NCBI RefSeq assembly: GCF_017315945.1
Contig: NZ_JAFLWI010000016.1
Location: forward strand, 124,001-188,000
Reading direction: 5' to 3'
DNA: 64,000 nt
From: Candidatus Enterococcus courvalinii
Lineage (GTDB): Bacteria; Bacillota; Bacilli; Lactobacillales; Enterococcaceae
Shown one piece after another: positions 41,958 through 51,621 of the stretch (its first letter is position 1; each line of letters starts with the position of its first letter). The notes under the pieces were generated by a model, which worked only from the letters and a program-made list of their open reading frames with translations, did no database searches and was not told the DNA's origin. The position numbers and the translations under genes are program-made.

Positions 41958-42419
41958 CTATGCTTCCTCGCCTTTTTCTTCGGTCACAATCAATACATCA
42001 CAAGGTGCTCGACGAATAACATGGCTAGCTACGCTACCGGTCATAAAACGTTCAACAGCATTTAAGCCAGATTGCCCAACCATGATAAGATCAATCTGAT
42101 ATTTTTTTGGTAAATTAACAGCCATTGCTTCTTTAACTGACCCGTAAGCTATAATTCCCTCAATCTTTGTATAATCGACTGATTTTCCATAGTCTTTACA
42201 ACTTTGGATCATTTCTTTAGCATTTTCTGTTCCTTGATCGATCAAGTTTTGATCCATCGGTGCATATCCCATAAAATTATAAAATTGTTGGTCAATCACG
42301 TTGGCCACATAGACTGTCCCGTTATTTCGACGAGCAACTTCTACTGCTTTTTTAAATGCAGCATTTGCTTGTTCGCTACCATCAATACCTACTAAAATAT
42401 TTTTATACTCTTGATCCAT
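41958..42419 (-). CDS. Universal stress protein, UspA family
   Basis: A 153-residue UspA-fold protein. ILVGIDGSEQANAAFKKAVEVA at the start and the ATP-binding signature MVGQSGLNAVERFMTGSVASHVIRRAPCDVLIV (G-2x-G-9x-G-S/T) at about 113-145 are both complete, so it is of the nucleotide-binding type. It lies 21 bases after the thioredoxin-like gene and may be co-transcribed with it. Confidence 0.93.
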   Translation of the reverse strand: MDQEYKNILVGIDGSEQANAAFKKAVEVARRNNGTVYVANVIDQQFYNFMGYAPMDQNLIDQGTENAKEMIQSCKDYGKSVDYTKIEGIIAYGSVKEAMAVNLPKKYQIDLIMVGQSGLNAVERFMTGSVASHVIRRAPCDVLIVTEEKGEEA

Positions 42420-42440
42420 TTCGACCCCTCCTAATAGATG

Positions 42441-42761
42441 TTAATCAACTGTGACACTTTTTAGGAAATCTTCAATCTCTTGCTTTGTTTTACGATTTTT
42501 ATTCACTAATCGTCCTAACTCTTTACCATCTTCAATGACTACAAAACTAGGAATACCAAAAATACTCCAATTTGCAGCAATATCGATATATTTGTCACGA
42601 TCGACTTCAATAAAATTCCAATCAGAAAAATCTTGTTCAATTTCTGGTAGCTGTGGTTTGATAAAACGACAATCACCACACCAATCAGCTGTAAAGAAAA
42701 ATACGTTTTTTCCTTTTTCTACATAACTTGCTAATTCCTCTAGACTTTTTGGAATAATCAT
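42441..42761 (-). CDS. Thioredoxin-like protein
   Basis: A 106-residue single-domain thioredoxin fold. The redox motif is WCGDC (about residues 27-31) in FFTADWCGDCRFIKPQL rather than the WCGPC of TrxA, and the cis-proline loop is GIPSFVV. It resembles the small YtpP/YusE-type proteins of Firmicutes, probably a thiol-disulfide reductase of the cytosol with unknown partners. Precedes uspA. Confidence 0.88.
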   Translation of the reverse strand: MIIPKSLEELASYVEKGKNVFFFTADWCGDCRFIKPQLPEIEQDFSDWNFIEVDRDKYIDIAANWSIFGIPSFVVIEDGKELGRLVNKNRKTKQEIEDFLKSVTVD

Positions 42762-42850
42762 CCGTTTTCTTTCCTCCTACTATCATCTTCTTTACTTAAA
42801 TTATACACCTTTCTCACAAACTGACAAACGTTTGAAGATTTTTGTTTTGC

Positions 42851-42897
42851 TAAAAAAAATCTGATAAAATAGAAAATTTCTATCTTATCAGATTTCT
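42851..42897 (-). terminator. Terminator of pepA
   Basis: AAATCTGATAAGATAGAAA and its near-complement pair with few loop bases and lead into eight T on the minus strand, just after the pepA stop. Confidence 0.88.
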
Positions 42898-42912
42898 TAT
42901 ATTTAGCTTCAA

Positions 42913-43992
42913 TTATTTCCCGTAAACAATCGTATTTACTGTGGATTTGTCTAAGCCTTTCAGTGTTTGAATCAGCATTTCCCTTGCTGCTTCAAAGTCG
43001 CTGATGCTAAACATTGTTTGGTGTGTGTGGATGTAACGTCCCACGACACCAATAACTGTACTTGGGATTCCTTCATTTTGAGTATGAGCAGCACCTGCGT
43101 CTGTTCCACCTTTTGAAACGAAGTATTGGTATGGGATATTGTTTGTTTCTGCAACATCTAATAGATATTCACGTAAACGAGGTAACATGATCAAACCAGG
43201 ATCTTGGATACGCATCAATGTACCTTCACCTAAGTGTCCAAAAGTTCCTTTTTTCGTTACAGTATCATCTGCAGCTGAGCAGTCTACCGCAAAGAATAAA
43301 TCAGGCTTAAATTTATTGACAGATGCTTTTGATCCACGCAAACCAACTTCTTCTTGCACATTTGCCCCTGCAATCAAAGTGTGGCCTAATTTTTCATTTT
43401 GTAACGCTTCTAGTGCTTCTAAAACCATGGTACAACCATAACGATTGTCCCAAGATTTGCTAATAATGTTTTTTCCATTTGCTGTTTTGATCGTTTCAGC
43501 AAAAGGTACGATCGTATCACCAGGTAAGACGCCATAGCTCATGGCTTCTTCACGTGATTCAAATCCTGCATCAAATAAAATATCTGTTACTTCGACTGAT
43601 TTTTGACCGCTTGTTCCACGTAGTAAATGTGGTGGAACGGATGAAGAAATACAAGGATAATTTTTACCAGATGATGTTTTCAAAGTAAAACGTTGTGCCG
43701 AAACAACGTAAGGATTCCAGCCACCTAAAGGAACTACTTTAAATAAACCGTTATCTTGGATTTGAGTTAGCATAAATCCAACTTCATCCATGTGTGCTGC
43801 CACCATTACTCTTGGTGCATCTGCATCTTCATGGTTACGCAACCCAAAAATGCCACCAAGACCATCTAGTTGTAACTCATCAACTAATGGTTCCATGTGT
43901 CCTTCCATATATGCACGAATATCTTGTTCAAATCCACTTGTTCCTTGTAACTCAGTTAGTTCTTTAATACGTTGAAATGTTTTTTCTTCCAT
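42913..43992 (-). CDS. pepA: Glutamyl aminopeptidase, M42 family
   Basis: A 359-residue M42 metallopeptidase that removes N-terminal Glu/Asp from peptides in the cytosol. Metal ligands and catalytic residues are in VAAHMDEVGFML (about residue 65-70), SWDNRYGC (about 180), VQEEVGLRGS (about 212) and FAVDCSAADD (about 235); the last histidine is in GRYIHTHQTMFSI near the C-terminus. Normal length. Divergent from the small membrane protein gene at 44188. Confidence 0.94.
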   Translation of the reverse strand: MEEKTFQRIKELTELQGTSGFEQDIRAYMEGHMEPLVDELQLDGLGGIFGLRNHEDADAPRVMVAAHMDEVGFMLTQIQDNGLFKVVPLGGWNPYVVSAQRFTLKTSSGKNYPCISSSVPPHLLRGTSGQKSVEVTDILFDAGFESREEAMSYGVLPGDTIVPFAETIKTANGKNIISKSWDNRYGCTMVLEALEALQNEKLGHTLIAGANVQEEVGLRGSKASVNKFKPDLFFAVDCSAADDTVTKKGTFGHLGEGTLMRIQDPGLIMLPRLREYLLDVAETNNIPYQYFVSKGGTDAGAAHTQNEGIPSTVIGVVGRYIHTHQTMFSISDFEAAREMLIQTLKGLDKSTVNTIVYGK

Positions 43993-44187
43993 AATAAATC
44001 GTCTAAATTTCAGACTAAACTCCTCTCAGACTTTTATTTGATCCATTCAAAAAAAGTTTTCTCCGAATAAATCGACGTTTTCATTATAACTTATTTTGCG
44101 AAAGATTGGTTATTTATTTCTGCGAAAAACAGAGAGTATGGTAGAATAAACCCAGATACATGAAGTGAAAGAAGGAGGGTTACCTGA

Positions 44188-44541
44188 ATGTCCCAAGAAA
44201 AAGACTACAATTATTTTAAAGGCGGATTAGCGCTTGGTGTTGGCCTTGGTCTCTTGACTGGTGTTGCTTCCACAGTCTGGTATCATCACAAAAAATCATT
44301 GACCGCTGATCAAGTCCTTTTAAAAATTAAAAATGCCTTTTTAAAAGAAGGCTCGATTGAAGGTTCATGGATTTCTTTTGAAAAAGAACCAATTAGAAAA
44401 TTCGCAATCCACTCAAATGGTTATCGTGGGGGAATCTCTCGAATGGAGGATGGCGAAATCGTCTACTATGAATTCTTAGCCGATGCTCATACTGGAACCG
44501 TGTTAGATATTTCCCGAGAAAAGTATGAATCCACTTTTTAA
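44188..44541 (+). CDS. Small membrane-anchored protein, COG5584-like
   Basis: A 117-residue protein with one N-terminal membrane helix (about 10-30, GGLALGVGLGLLTGVASTVWY) and an extracytoplasmic PepSY/YpeB-like region (ADQVLLKIKNAFLKEG to VYYEFLADAHTGTVLDISRE). This matches the conserved 'predicted small secreted protein' found divergent from pepA in many Lactobacillales. Function unknown. AGAAGGAGGG precedes the ATG; a strong terminator follows. Confidence 0.82.
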   Translation: MSQEKDYNYFKGGLALGVGLGLLTGVASTVWYHHKKSLTADQVLLKIKNAFLKEGSIEGSWISFEKEPIRKFAIHSNGYRGGISRMEDGEIVYYEFLADAHTGTVLDISREKYESTF

Positions 44542-44551
44542 TACAAAAAAA

Positions 44552-44600
44552 CAACCCCCATTAGAAGAAAATCTGCACTTTTTCTAATGGGGGTTGTTTT
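44552..44600 (+). terminator. Terminator after the small membrane protein gene
   Basis: CAACCCCCATTAGAAGAAA and its complement TTTCTAATGGGGGTTG form a long stem followed by TTTTG. Confidence 0.9.
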
Positions 44601-44715
44601 GTTAAAAATAACTTTGCTTTTAGCAAAAATGACCTTTATATCTCTGAACTTAACTAGCATTCTAAGTTAATATAAGTTATTCTTAAACTAGTTTTTAAAT
44701 TAAGGAGAGTGCAAC

Positions 44716-45663
44716 ATGAAACAACGTGAAAAAATTGCTGTATTGATTCCCTGCTACAATGAAGAAGCAACGATTTCAACAGTTATTGCTGATTTCAAAC
44801 GGGAATTACCTGAGGCAGATATTTATGTTTATGACAATAATTCAACCGACAAAACTTATGAACTTGCTGTTCGAGGTGGCGCTATCGTCAAAAAAGAACC
44901 ACGTCAAGGTAAGGGAAACGTGATTCGTCAAATGTTTTTTGATATTGATGCTGATTATTACTTGATGGTTGATGGCGATGATACGTACCCAGCTGAAGCT
45001 GTTCATGGCTTACTAGAAAAATTACGTTCAGGTGAAGCTGACATGGTAATCGGTGACCGTTTATCAAACGGTACGTATTTTGATGAAAACAAACGACCTT
45101 TTCATGATTTTGGTAATAACTTAGTCAAAAACTCGATTGCAAAATTATATAAAGCAGACATTAAAGATGTGATGACTGGCTATCGCGGCTTCAATCAAAT
45201 TTTTGTCAAGAGTTTTCCAATTATGAGTTCTGGGTTTCAAATCGAAACTGAATTAACGATCCATGCTTTGGATAAAAAATTCAAACTCGTCGAAGTGCCG
45301 ATTGATTACCGTGACCGCCCCGAAGGTAGCGAATCAAAGTTAAATACTTTTTCAGATGGTTTTAAAGTAATCATGATGATTATCAAAATGTGTAAAGACT
45401 ACAAACCATTACTTTTCTTTGGTATTTGGACAATTATTTTCTTCATACTAGGTTTACTTGTAGGCGTTCCAGTTATTCGTGAGTTTATGGTAACAGGTCT
45501 TATCAGTCGAATTCCATCTGCTATTTTAAGTACTGGGTTAATGACAATGGCTATGCTTTCTTTGATTACTGGTTTGATTCTAGATACTGTCGTGTCGAAT
45601 GCAAAAAAAGAATACGAACTGAACTTGTACCATGTCTATCATGAACAACAAAAAGAAAAGTAG
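44716..45663 (+). CDS. Family 2 glycosyltransferase with two C-terminal membrane helices
   Basis: A 315-residue DPM-like GT2 enzyme. The catalytic domain (1-230) has VLIPCYNEEATISTVI, DNNSTDKT, the metal-site DGDDTYPA and MTGYRGFN. Two hydrophobic helices (about 233-255 and 268-292) then anchor it in the membrane. Such enzymes load a sugar onto polyprenyl phosphate at the inner face. The two following genes encode large polytopic proteins and the three are nearly contiguous (15-base gap, then overlap), so this enzyme may make the lipid-linked donor they use. AAGGAGAG precedes the ATG. Confidence 0.9.
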   Translation: MKQREKIAVLIPCYNEEATISTVIADFKRELPEADIYVYDNNSTDKTYELAVRGGAIVKKEPRQGKGNVIRQMFFDIDADYYLMVDGDDTYPAEAVHGLLEKLRSGEADMVIGDRLSNGTYFDENKRPFHDFGNNLVKNSIAKLYKADIKDVMTGYRGFNQIFVKSFPIMSSGFQIETELTIHALDKKFKLVEVPIDYRDRPEGSESKLNTFSDGFKVIMMIIKMCKDYKPLLFFGIWTIIFFILGLLVGVPVIREFMVTGLISRIPSAILSTGLMTMAMLSLITGLILDTVVSNAKKEYELNLYHVYHEQQKEK

Positions 45664-45678
45664 TGTGAGGAGGTTATT

Positions 45679-47457
45679 ATGAAATTAAATATCTCCTATC
45701 CTTTTTCTAGTTTTCTATTACTATTGGCTACTTTTTTCCTTTCATTTTTAACAGCTTACGGTTTTGGTTCACTGAATCCAGTAGTTATTATAACACTAGC
45801 AGGATTACTTTTAATCGCATTGATGCAAGAAGGAAAACATCTGTTATCATTCAAGCAACCTGAACTTGTTTTTTTAAGTGTGATTTTTTCAATAATTTTT
45901 GCGCTGATTTTAACGACTAAAAATCGGATTCGTTTTGAGAATATCTCTGGAAACTATCACGAAACAACAATTGATTCTTTTGCTATTTCTCAGCTTGTGC
46001 TTTTTATTGCGATACTACTTTATTTCTTTTTGGTTTTACAATATGTACAAATCTTATTACCTAAAATGAAAGTGAAACTGGAAAGATTTGAAACTCAGGA
46101 TTTCCCATTTGCTAGATATTTCATCTCCCTCACGCTACTTCTATTAGTTTGTTGGAGTCCTTATGCGTTAACTTTATATCCTGGTGTAGTTTTACCTGAT
46201 TCATTAAGTTCAGTCGCACAAGCGATGGGTGATAGACCAATAAATAATCATCATCCAGTTTTATTTACGTTGATCGTAAAGTTTTTCGTCCATGATTTGC
46301 CTGTTAGAAGCATCAATCATAGTGTCTTCCTTTTTTCAATCATGCAATCAATTCTTTTAGCAGCTACCATCAGTTATTCTCTCTGCTGGTTACTAAAAAA
46401 GAAAGTGAATAAATTTGTAATTCTTCTAGCAACTAGTTACTTTGCTTTGGCACCTGTTTTTCCAATTTATGCATTAAATATGCAAAAAGATATTTTATTT
46501 TCTGCTGTATGTCTAATATTCTCATTAACTCTGTTTGATTTTGTCGTTGAAAAGAAAGTAACCTTTATAAGAAAATTAATCGTTATTTTATTTGCTTTGC
46601 TCACAACTTATCTAAGAAATAATGGTTTGTATGTTGTGGTTGGTACATGGTTTATTGCTTTGGTTATTTCACTTAAGGATCGACAAATTAAATCCATTTC
46701 CCAAGTGATCGCTGGTTATCTTTTACTCACAGTCTTAGTTATTCAACCACTCATGACTAGGTATACAGTCCCAACAGCTTCCGCTGAACGATTAGGCGTG
46801 CCAATGCAACAGGTCACCAGAGCAATCGTTATGGATGGAGATTTAGCTAAAGATGATTTAGCCTTAATGGATAAAATCCTACCTCTACAAGACTATGAGG
46901 CTTATACACCAAGCTTAGCGGATCCCATTAAATGGCATAAAAATTTCGACAATACTTTCTTAGATGAACATAATAAAGAATTCTTGCTCTTATGGGGTAG
47001 AAATTTACAAAAAAATCTTTCTATTTACACTGATGCTTATATTCTAGAAACATTTGGTTTTTGGATTCCTGGCGTAAAAAATGATTATGGTTTTCTTGAT
47101 ATTCGAGTTAACACTAATAATTATGGTATCACTCAAAGCAATTTAATTGAGCGTTTTACAGGTATCTCAGGTACAAAAAAATTGATTGACGCACGAAATT
47201 TTTTTGGTTCTGGTACACTCTTTTGGTTACTTATTTTTAGTGTCTTTCTTCTACTATCACAAAAAAAATATCGATTTTTATTACTTCTATCACCAGGAAT
47301 ACTTGTCTTTCTAACTATCATGATTGCTACTCCTGTTGCTTTTAGCTTACGTTATGTCTTTATTTTAGCATTGGGACTACCTATCTATCTTTTGATACCG
47401 TTTATCAAATTTGATTTTGAAAAAAAGAAGGGAGCAATCAATTATGAAAGTATTTAA
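45679..47457 (+). CDS. Polytopic membrane protein, GT-C-like (DUF6020-like)
   Basis: A 592-residue integral membrane protein with about 12 or more hydrophobic segments. After the early helices comes a loop with YPGVVLPDSLSSVAQAMGDRPINNHHPVLFTLI, an acidic/histidine loop like that of DUF6020 proteins and of GT-C glycosyltransferases, which use polyprenyl-phosphate sugars. No further motif is certain. It lies between the GT2 gene and another membrane protein gene and overlaps the latter by 14 bases. A surface polymer glycosylation role is inferred. Confidence 0.75.
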   Translation: MKLNISYPFSSFLLLLATFFLSFLTAYGFGSLNPVVIITLAGLLLIALMQEGKHLLSFKQPELVFLSVIFSIIFALILTTKNRIRFENISGNYHETTIDSFAISQLVLFIAILLYFFLVLQYVQILLPKMKVKLERFETQDFPFARYFISLTLLLLVCWSPYALTLYPGVVLPDSLSSVAQAMGDRPINNHHPVLFTLIVKFFVHDLPVRSINHSVFLFSIMQSILLAATISYSLCWLLKKKVNKFVILLATSYFALAPVFPIYALNMQKDILFSAVCLIFSLTLFDFVVEKKVTFIRKLIVILFALLTTYLRNNGLYVVVGTWFIALVISLKDRQIKSISQVIAGYLLLTVLVIQPLMTRYTVPTASAERLGVPMQQVTRAIVMDGDLAKDDLALMDKILPLQDYEAYTPSLADPIKWHKNFDNTFLDEHNKEFLLLWGRNLQKNLSIYTDAYILETFGFWIPGVKNDYGFLDIRVNTNNYGITQSNLIERFTGISGTKKLIDARNFFGSGTLFWLLIFSVFLLLSQKKYRFLLLLSPGILVFLTIMIATPVAFSLRYVFILALGLPIYLLIPFIKFDFEKKKGAINYESI

Positions 47458-48622
47458 AAAAACAACAATTATTTTCTTTTTATTAATTCTTAGTTACTGT
47501 CTAACTTTAGCTGTTGCTTATAGCATTCCGGATCATTTTCTTTCATCTCATATAGACAGCTCAATCAAAGTATTTGAAAAAGAAGGCGAGTATCCTGCAA
47601 TCAATTCCGCCAACGAAACTGGTACAAAATTAGATAATTTTACTGATAAATTGATGGTCAAAAAATCAATGAAGAATCATAAATTATCCCTTATAGAAAA
47701 TATCATGTCGATAAACGGCTATCCTCGGTATTGGCATGGCTATCAAGTGTTTTTACGTCCTTTGTTAGCAGTCATGTCTCTTGGCAGTATTCGAATGATT
47801 TATGCTTCCCTTTTGTTTCTCTTAATTGGAATTGTCTCTTATTTTTTAATAAAAAGAACAGACATTTATTTGGGAATTGCTTTCTTGCTATCTTTAGCTG
47901 TAGCTAACGTGTCAGTTTTCTTTTTTAGTATGCAGTTTTCAAATATTTTGATTCTGTCTTTATTCGCTTTATTATTACTTCTAGTAAAACCAAAATCATT
48001 TCAAGAAAAGAGTAATATTCTTCTTTATTTTTTTAGTATTGGTTCCCTAGCAAACTTTTTTGATTTACTAACAACTCCTTTGATTTCTTGGGGAATTCCT
48101 ATCACCGTCCTTTTCTATCTAAATAGTAAAGATATTAATAGGCAAGATACTTCTTTAGGAAAAAAAATAGGGATGTTCTTATCCACTGGATTTTTCTGGT
48201 CAATCGGTTACGGATTGACTTGGTTAAGTAAATGGATTATTTCTTCAGTTATTCTTAAACAAAATGTTGTAAGAGATGCCTTCAATCGGATTCTTTTTCG
48301 AACAGAAGGCAGTGATAAATATCCTTTACAACGATTGACAATGCTAAAAGAAAACTTCGACTTGATGTATCCTAAAGTAGTTATCTTATTGTTAGCAACA
48401 ACCTGTTTAGTTTTCTTATACCTTGCATATAAAAACCGAACTGGACATTTACCGCTTCAATTTGTGGCTGTGTTCCTGATGATTGCAATAACACCTTATA
48501 TTTGGTACAGCATTTTAGCGAATCATTCACAGATCCATCGTTGGTTTACTTATCGGACACAAATCATCACAACTTTTGCTATTTTAAGTGGCTTTGCTTG
48601 CCTTATTCCTCCTAAAAAATGA
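47444..48622 (+). CDS. Polytopic membrane protein of unknown function
   Basis: A 392-residue protein with a signal-anchor helix at the N-terminus, an extracellular loop (about 30-105, containing NGYPRYWHGYQVFLRP) and about eight further helices. I do not recognise the family; an Arg/His-containing loop after the first helix and the operon with a GT2 enzyme suggest a role in cell-surface polymer synthesis or transport. The ATG at 47444 follows AAGGGAG; a longer frame from 47411 is not supported. Confidence 0.72.
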   Translation: MKVFKKTTIIFFLLILSYCLTLAVAYSIPDHFLSSHIDSSIKVFEKEGEYPAINSANETGTKLDNFTDKLMVKKSMKNHKLSLIENIMSINGYPRYWHGYQVFLRPLLAVMSLGSIRMIYASLLFLLIGIVSYFLIKRTDIYLGIAFLLSLAVANVSVFFFSMQFSNILILSLFALLLLLVKPKSFQEKSNILLYFFSIGSLANFFDLLTTPLISWGIPITVLFYLNSKDINRQDTSLGKKIGMFLSTGFFWSIGYGLTWLSKWIISSVILKQNVVRDAFNRILFRTEGSDKYPLQRLTMLKENFDLMYPKVVILLLATTCLVFLYLAYKNRTGHLPLQFVAVFLMIAITPYIWYSILANHSQIHRWFTYRTQIITTFAILSGFACLIPPKK

Positions 48623-48628
48623 GCAAAT

Positions 48629-48666
48629 AAAAAAGTGAGACAGAAACTTTCTGTCTCACTTTTTCT
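48629..48666. terminator. Two-way terminator between the membrane gene and pepV
   Basis: AAAGTGAGACAGAAA and TTTCTGTCTCACTTT pair around a short loop, with T and A runs on either side, between convergent genes. Confidence 0.92.
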
Positions 48667-48689
48667 TTTAACCAATAATATTACAACTC

Positions 48690-50114
48690 TTACTTAGCCA
48701 AACGATAAATGGCATCTGCATAAATGGCAGTTGCTCTGAACAAGTCATCAAGGCTCATGAATTCATTTGCTTGGTGCATTGTATCTGTATAGCCTGGGAA
48801 CATTGCCCCATAAGCAACACCACGTTTTAATAAGCGCCCATAAGTCCCACCACCAATGATTTGTTCATAGCCTTTTTCACCAGTGTGGTCTTCGTACACT
48901 TGTAAGAGCGTTGCAACCAATGGATCATCCATTGGCACATAATGGGGTTCCATTACACGCGCGCCACGTGTAACAGTTGCACCTTCCATTCCAACTGTTT
49001 TTTCTACGCCGATTTCCAATCCTTCAACAGTTACTCCTTTAGGAAAACGGAAGTTCATATTGATGAAGTTTTCTGCTTGCGTGCTCTCTTCGTCTGCTTT
49101 AAATGCAAATAATCCAGCATTCATCGTTAATTTACCCATTTTTTCATCTTCATAAGCCACACCTAATTTTTCACCATAAAAATCTTCATGGACATAAGCA
49201 GCGGCTACATGGATAAATTGTTTTGCAGCACCACCAAAAGCGTAAGTATCTAAGAAGGTTGCTAAAAATGTTCCCGCATTGATTCCTGATTGTGGGCTTG
49301 CACCATGCGCACCTTTTCCGACTAATTCAATTGATACAAATGTTCCATCTGCTTCAATCATTCCACTAACAGGATTTGCTTCCGTAAATTTAAAGAATGC
49401 TTCTTCCATTGCGATTGCAACGTCAGTATTCGGTACTTCAAGTTTTGCTTCAGCTGTTCCTGGAACCATGTTTTCACGTAAACCAGAAGTGAACGATTTT
49501 AAGACATAGTCGCCGGCATTATTTCCTTGGAAGTGAAGTCCTAAAGAAACATTTCCTTTTTCACCATTGATAATTGGAAATTCTGCATCTGGAGAAAAAC
49601 CAAAATCAGGTTCTTCTTCATGTTCGAAGTAATAAGCCATGTCGCCCCAGCCACTTTCTTCATCACTACCAACAACAAAGCGAACTTTTTTAGATAATTT
49701 CAAGTCTAAGTCTTTGATAATTTTCATTGCATAATAAGCAGCCATACTTGGACCTTTATCGTCACTTGAACCACGAGCAAAGATTTTGCCGTCTTTGATT
49801 ACTGGTTCATAAGGATCAGTATCCCAACCATCACCAGCAGGAACAACATCCATGTGGCCAAAGATACCTAACGTTTCATCGCCTTCACCCATATCAATAT
49901 GTCCCGCATAATTATCAACGTTTTTCACTACAAAACCATCACGTTCGCCATAAGCAAGCATATGTTTTAATGCGTCACGTGGACCAGGGCCAAATGGTGC
50001 ATCTTCCGTCACTTTAGAATCATCACGTTCACTGTTGACGCGTAACAAATTTTTTAAATCTTCAAGCAAATCTTCTTTACGTGCTTCTACTTCTTTTTGC
50101 CAATCAATTGTCAT
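48690..50114 (-). CDS. pepV: Dipeptidase PepV, M20 family
   Basis: A 474-residue zinc dipeptidase of the cytosol, cleaving a wide range of dipeptides. Metal and catalytic residues are in LGIFGHMDVVPAGDGWDTDP (about 83-102), GSSDDKGPSMAA (about 115-126) and the glutamate pair in GSDEESGWGDM (about 150-160); the late histidine is in DTMHQANEF. The long internal lid domain (about 180-385) is typical of PepV. Monocistronic. Confidence 0.95.
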   Translation of the reverse strand: MTIDWQKEVEARKEDLLEDLKNLLRVNSERDDSKVTEDAPFGPGPRDALKHMLAYGERDGFVVKNVDNYAGHIDMGEGDETLGIFGHMDVVPAGDGWDTDPYEPVIKDGKIFARGSSDDKGPSMAAYYAMKIIKDLDLKLSKKVRFVVGSDEESGWGDMAYYFEHEEEPDFGFSPDAEFPIINGEKGNVSLGLHFQGNNAGDYVLKSFTSGLRENMVPGTAEAKLEVPNTDVAIAMEEAFFKFTEANPVSGMIEADGTFVSIELVGKGAHGASPQSGINAGTFLATFLDTYAFGGAAKQFIHVAAAYVHEDFYGEKLGVAYEDEKMGKLTMNAGLFAFKADEESTQAENFINMNFRFPKGVTVEGLEIGVEKTVGMEGATVTRGARVMEPHYVPMDDPLVATLLQVYEDHTGEKGYEQIIGGGTYGRLLKRGVAYGAMFPGYTDTMHQANEFMSLDDLFRATAIYADAIYRLAK

Positions 50115-50260
50115 AAAGTTAATCCTCCACCTTATTAAGTCTTCGTGTTTTATGATACCATAAAATCAAGAAAAAAATAGTTCAAAAAGTCTGACAATTT
50201 CGCCAGCTTGTCGTTCCTTTACAAATGCTCGAATCGTTTAATTTATTGGAGGGATACTTA

Positions 50261-51088
50261 ATGATTCTTGATGAACAATTATTACGAGAGGTAATTACTA
50301 AACGACCTAGTCACTCTCACAAAAGTACGTTTGGTCGAGTTGTTTTGATCGGAGGAAATCAGCAGTATGGTGGCGCAATTATCATGAGTGCTTTAGCTAC
50401 AGTTAATAGTGGCGCTGGGTTGACTACAGTTATAACTGACGAGAAGAACCATGCGCCACTCCATGTTCATCTTCCTGAAGTAATGGTTGCTGACTGGTGC
50501 GATCAAGCGACTTGCCTAACAGCCATTCAACAAGCTGATGTCGTATTGATTGGTCCAGGATTAGGTACTTCTGCTTTCAGTTTAGGCTTACTCCAAACGA
50601 TCTTAGAGGTTCAAACAAAACACCAGTGGTTAGTTATTGATGGTTCTGCATTAACTTTGCTTGCCGAAACAAAACTTTCTTTACCTTACCCTGAACATAC
50701 TGTATTAACACCGCATCAGATGGAATGGCAACGTCTAAGCGGTATTTCTATTGCTGCGCAAACAGATCATTCAAATCAGGAAAAACAAAACGAACTGGGC
50801 GCGATTACTGTCGTTAAAAGTCATCAAACTACTATTTATAATAAAGAAAATATCTATTATAATCAGGCTGGGTCTGCCGCAATGGCAACCGGAGGAACTG
50901 GTGATACCTTGGCAGGAATGATTACGGCTTTTCTTGCCCAATTCCCTAAAAACGATCACACGGTCGCAGCAGCTGTTTATTTACACAGCTTGATTGGAGA
51001 TCACTTAGCGCAAACCCACTATGTTGTACTACCAACATTGATTAGCCAAGCCATTCCACAATGGATGGCACACTTTTGTACAGAATAA
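50261..51088 (+). CDS. nnrD: ADP-dependent NAD(P)H-hydrate dehydratase
   Basis: A 275-residue ribokinase-fold enzyme that repairs hydrated NADH/NADPH. GRVVLIGGNQQYGGAIIMSA near the start, IGPGLGTSAF, the HTVLTPHQMEWQRL segment and the catalytic NQAGSAAMATGGTGDTLAGMI (about 207-227, with the conserved Asp) are diagnostic. It lacks the N-terminal epimerase domain found in fused Nnr proteins. The ATG at 50261 follows GGAGGG. A thioesterase gene follows 16 bases later. Confidence 0.93.
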   Translation: MILDEQLLREVITKRPSHSHKSTFGRVVLIGGNQQYGGAIIMSALATVNSGAGLTTVITDEKNHAPLHVHLPEVMVADWCDQATCLTAIQQADVVLIGPGLGTSAFSLGLLQTILEVQTKHQWLVIDGSALTLLAETKLSLPYPEHTVLTPHQMEWQRLSGISIAAQTDHSNQEKQNELGAITVVKSHQTTIYNKENIYYNQAGSAAMATGGTGDTLAGMITAFLAQFPKNDHTVAAAVYLHSLIGDHLAQTHYVVLPTLISQAIPQWMAHFCTE

Positions 51089-51104
51089 AAAGAGGAGTTT
51101 GATT

Positions 51105-51548
51105 ATGGAAAAATTTACAGGATATCTTCGTACGCCTTTTTACTATGAAACGGACCAAATGGGGATTATTCATCACAGCAATTATATTCGCTGGTTTGAA
51201 GAAGCTCGTGTTGCATTACTAGATCATCTTGATTTTAGTTACCAAAAAATTGAAGAAACAGGAATAATTATCCCAGTTCTTGAAGTCAATTGCCAATACA
51301 AAGAAATGATTCACTACGGTGAGTCAGTCATTATTTATCCAACAATTGAAAAATATACTGGTACACGTTTAGATTTTAGTTATCAGATTTATGGTACTGA
51401 GGATCAAAAATTACGTACGATTGGCAGTAGCAAACATTGTTTTCTCTCCGCAGAAAATCATCGTTTATTAAAACTTAGCCGAATTCAGCCAACGCTTGAT
51501 GAACGATTTAAAAACTATGCCAAATTAGACAACGCCAAAGAAAAATAA
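51105..51548 (+). CDS. Acyl-CoA thioesterase, YbgC-like hotdog fold
   Basis: A 147-residue 4-hydroxybenzoyl-CoA-thioesterase-type protein. The catalytic loop is YETDQMGIIHHSNYIRWFEEARVALL (about residues 13-38; Asp, His). Substrate unknown; family members hydrolyse short acyl-CoAs. The ATG at 51105 is 7 bases after GAGGAG. Likely co-transcribed with nnrD. Confidence 0.9.
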   Translation: MEKFTGYLRTPFYYETDQMGIIHHSNYIRWFEEARVALLDHLDFSYQKIEETGIIIPVLEVNCQYKEMIHYGESVIIYPTIEKYTGTRLDFSYQIYGTEDQKLRTIGSSKHCFLSAENHRLLKLSRIQPTLDERFKNYAKLDNAKEK

Positions 51549-51621
51549 AAAATGACCAAGCATTTTTCTTGTTTTATGCCGTCAAGTTCGTATAATTATA
51601 AGAAAAAAGCAGGTGATGAGC

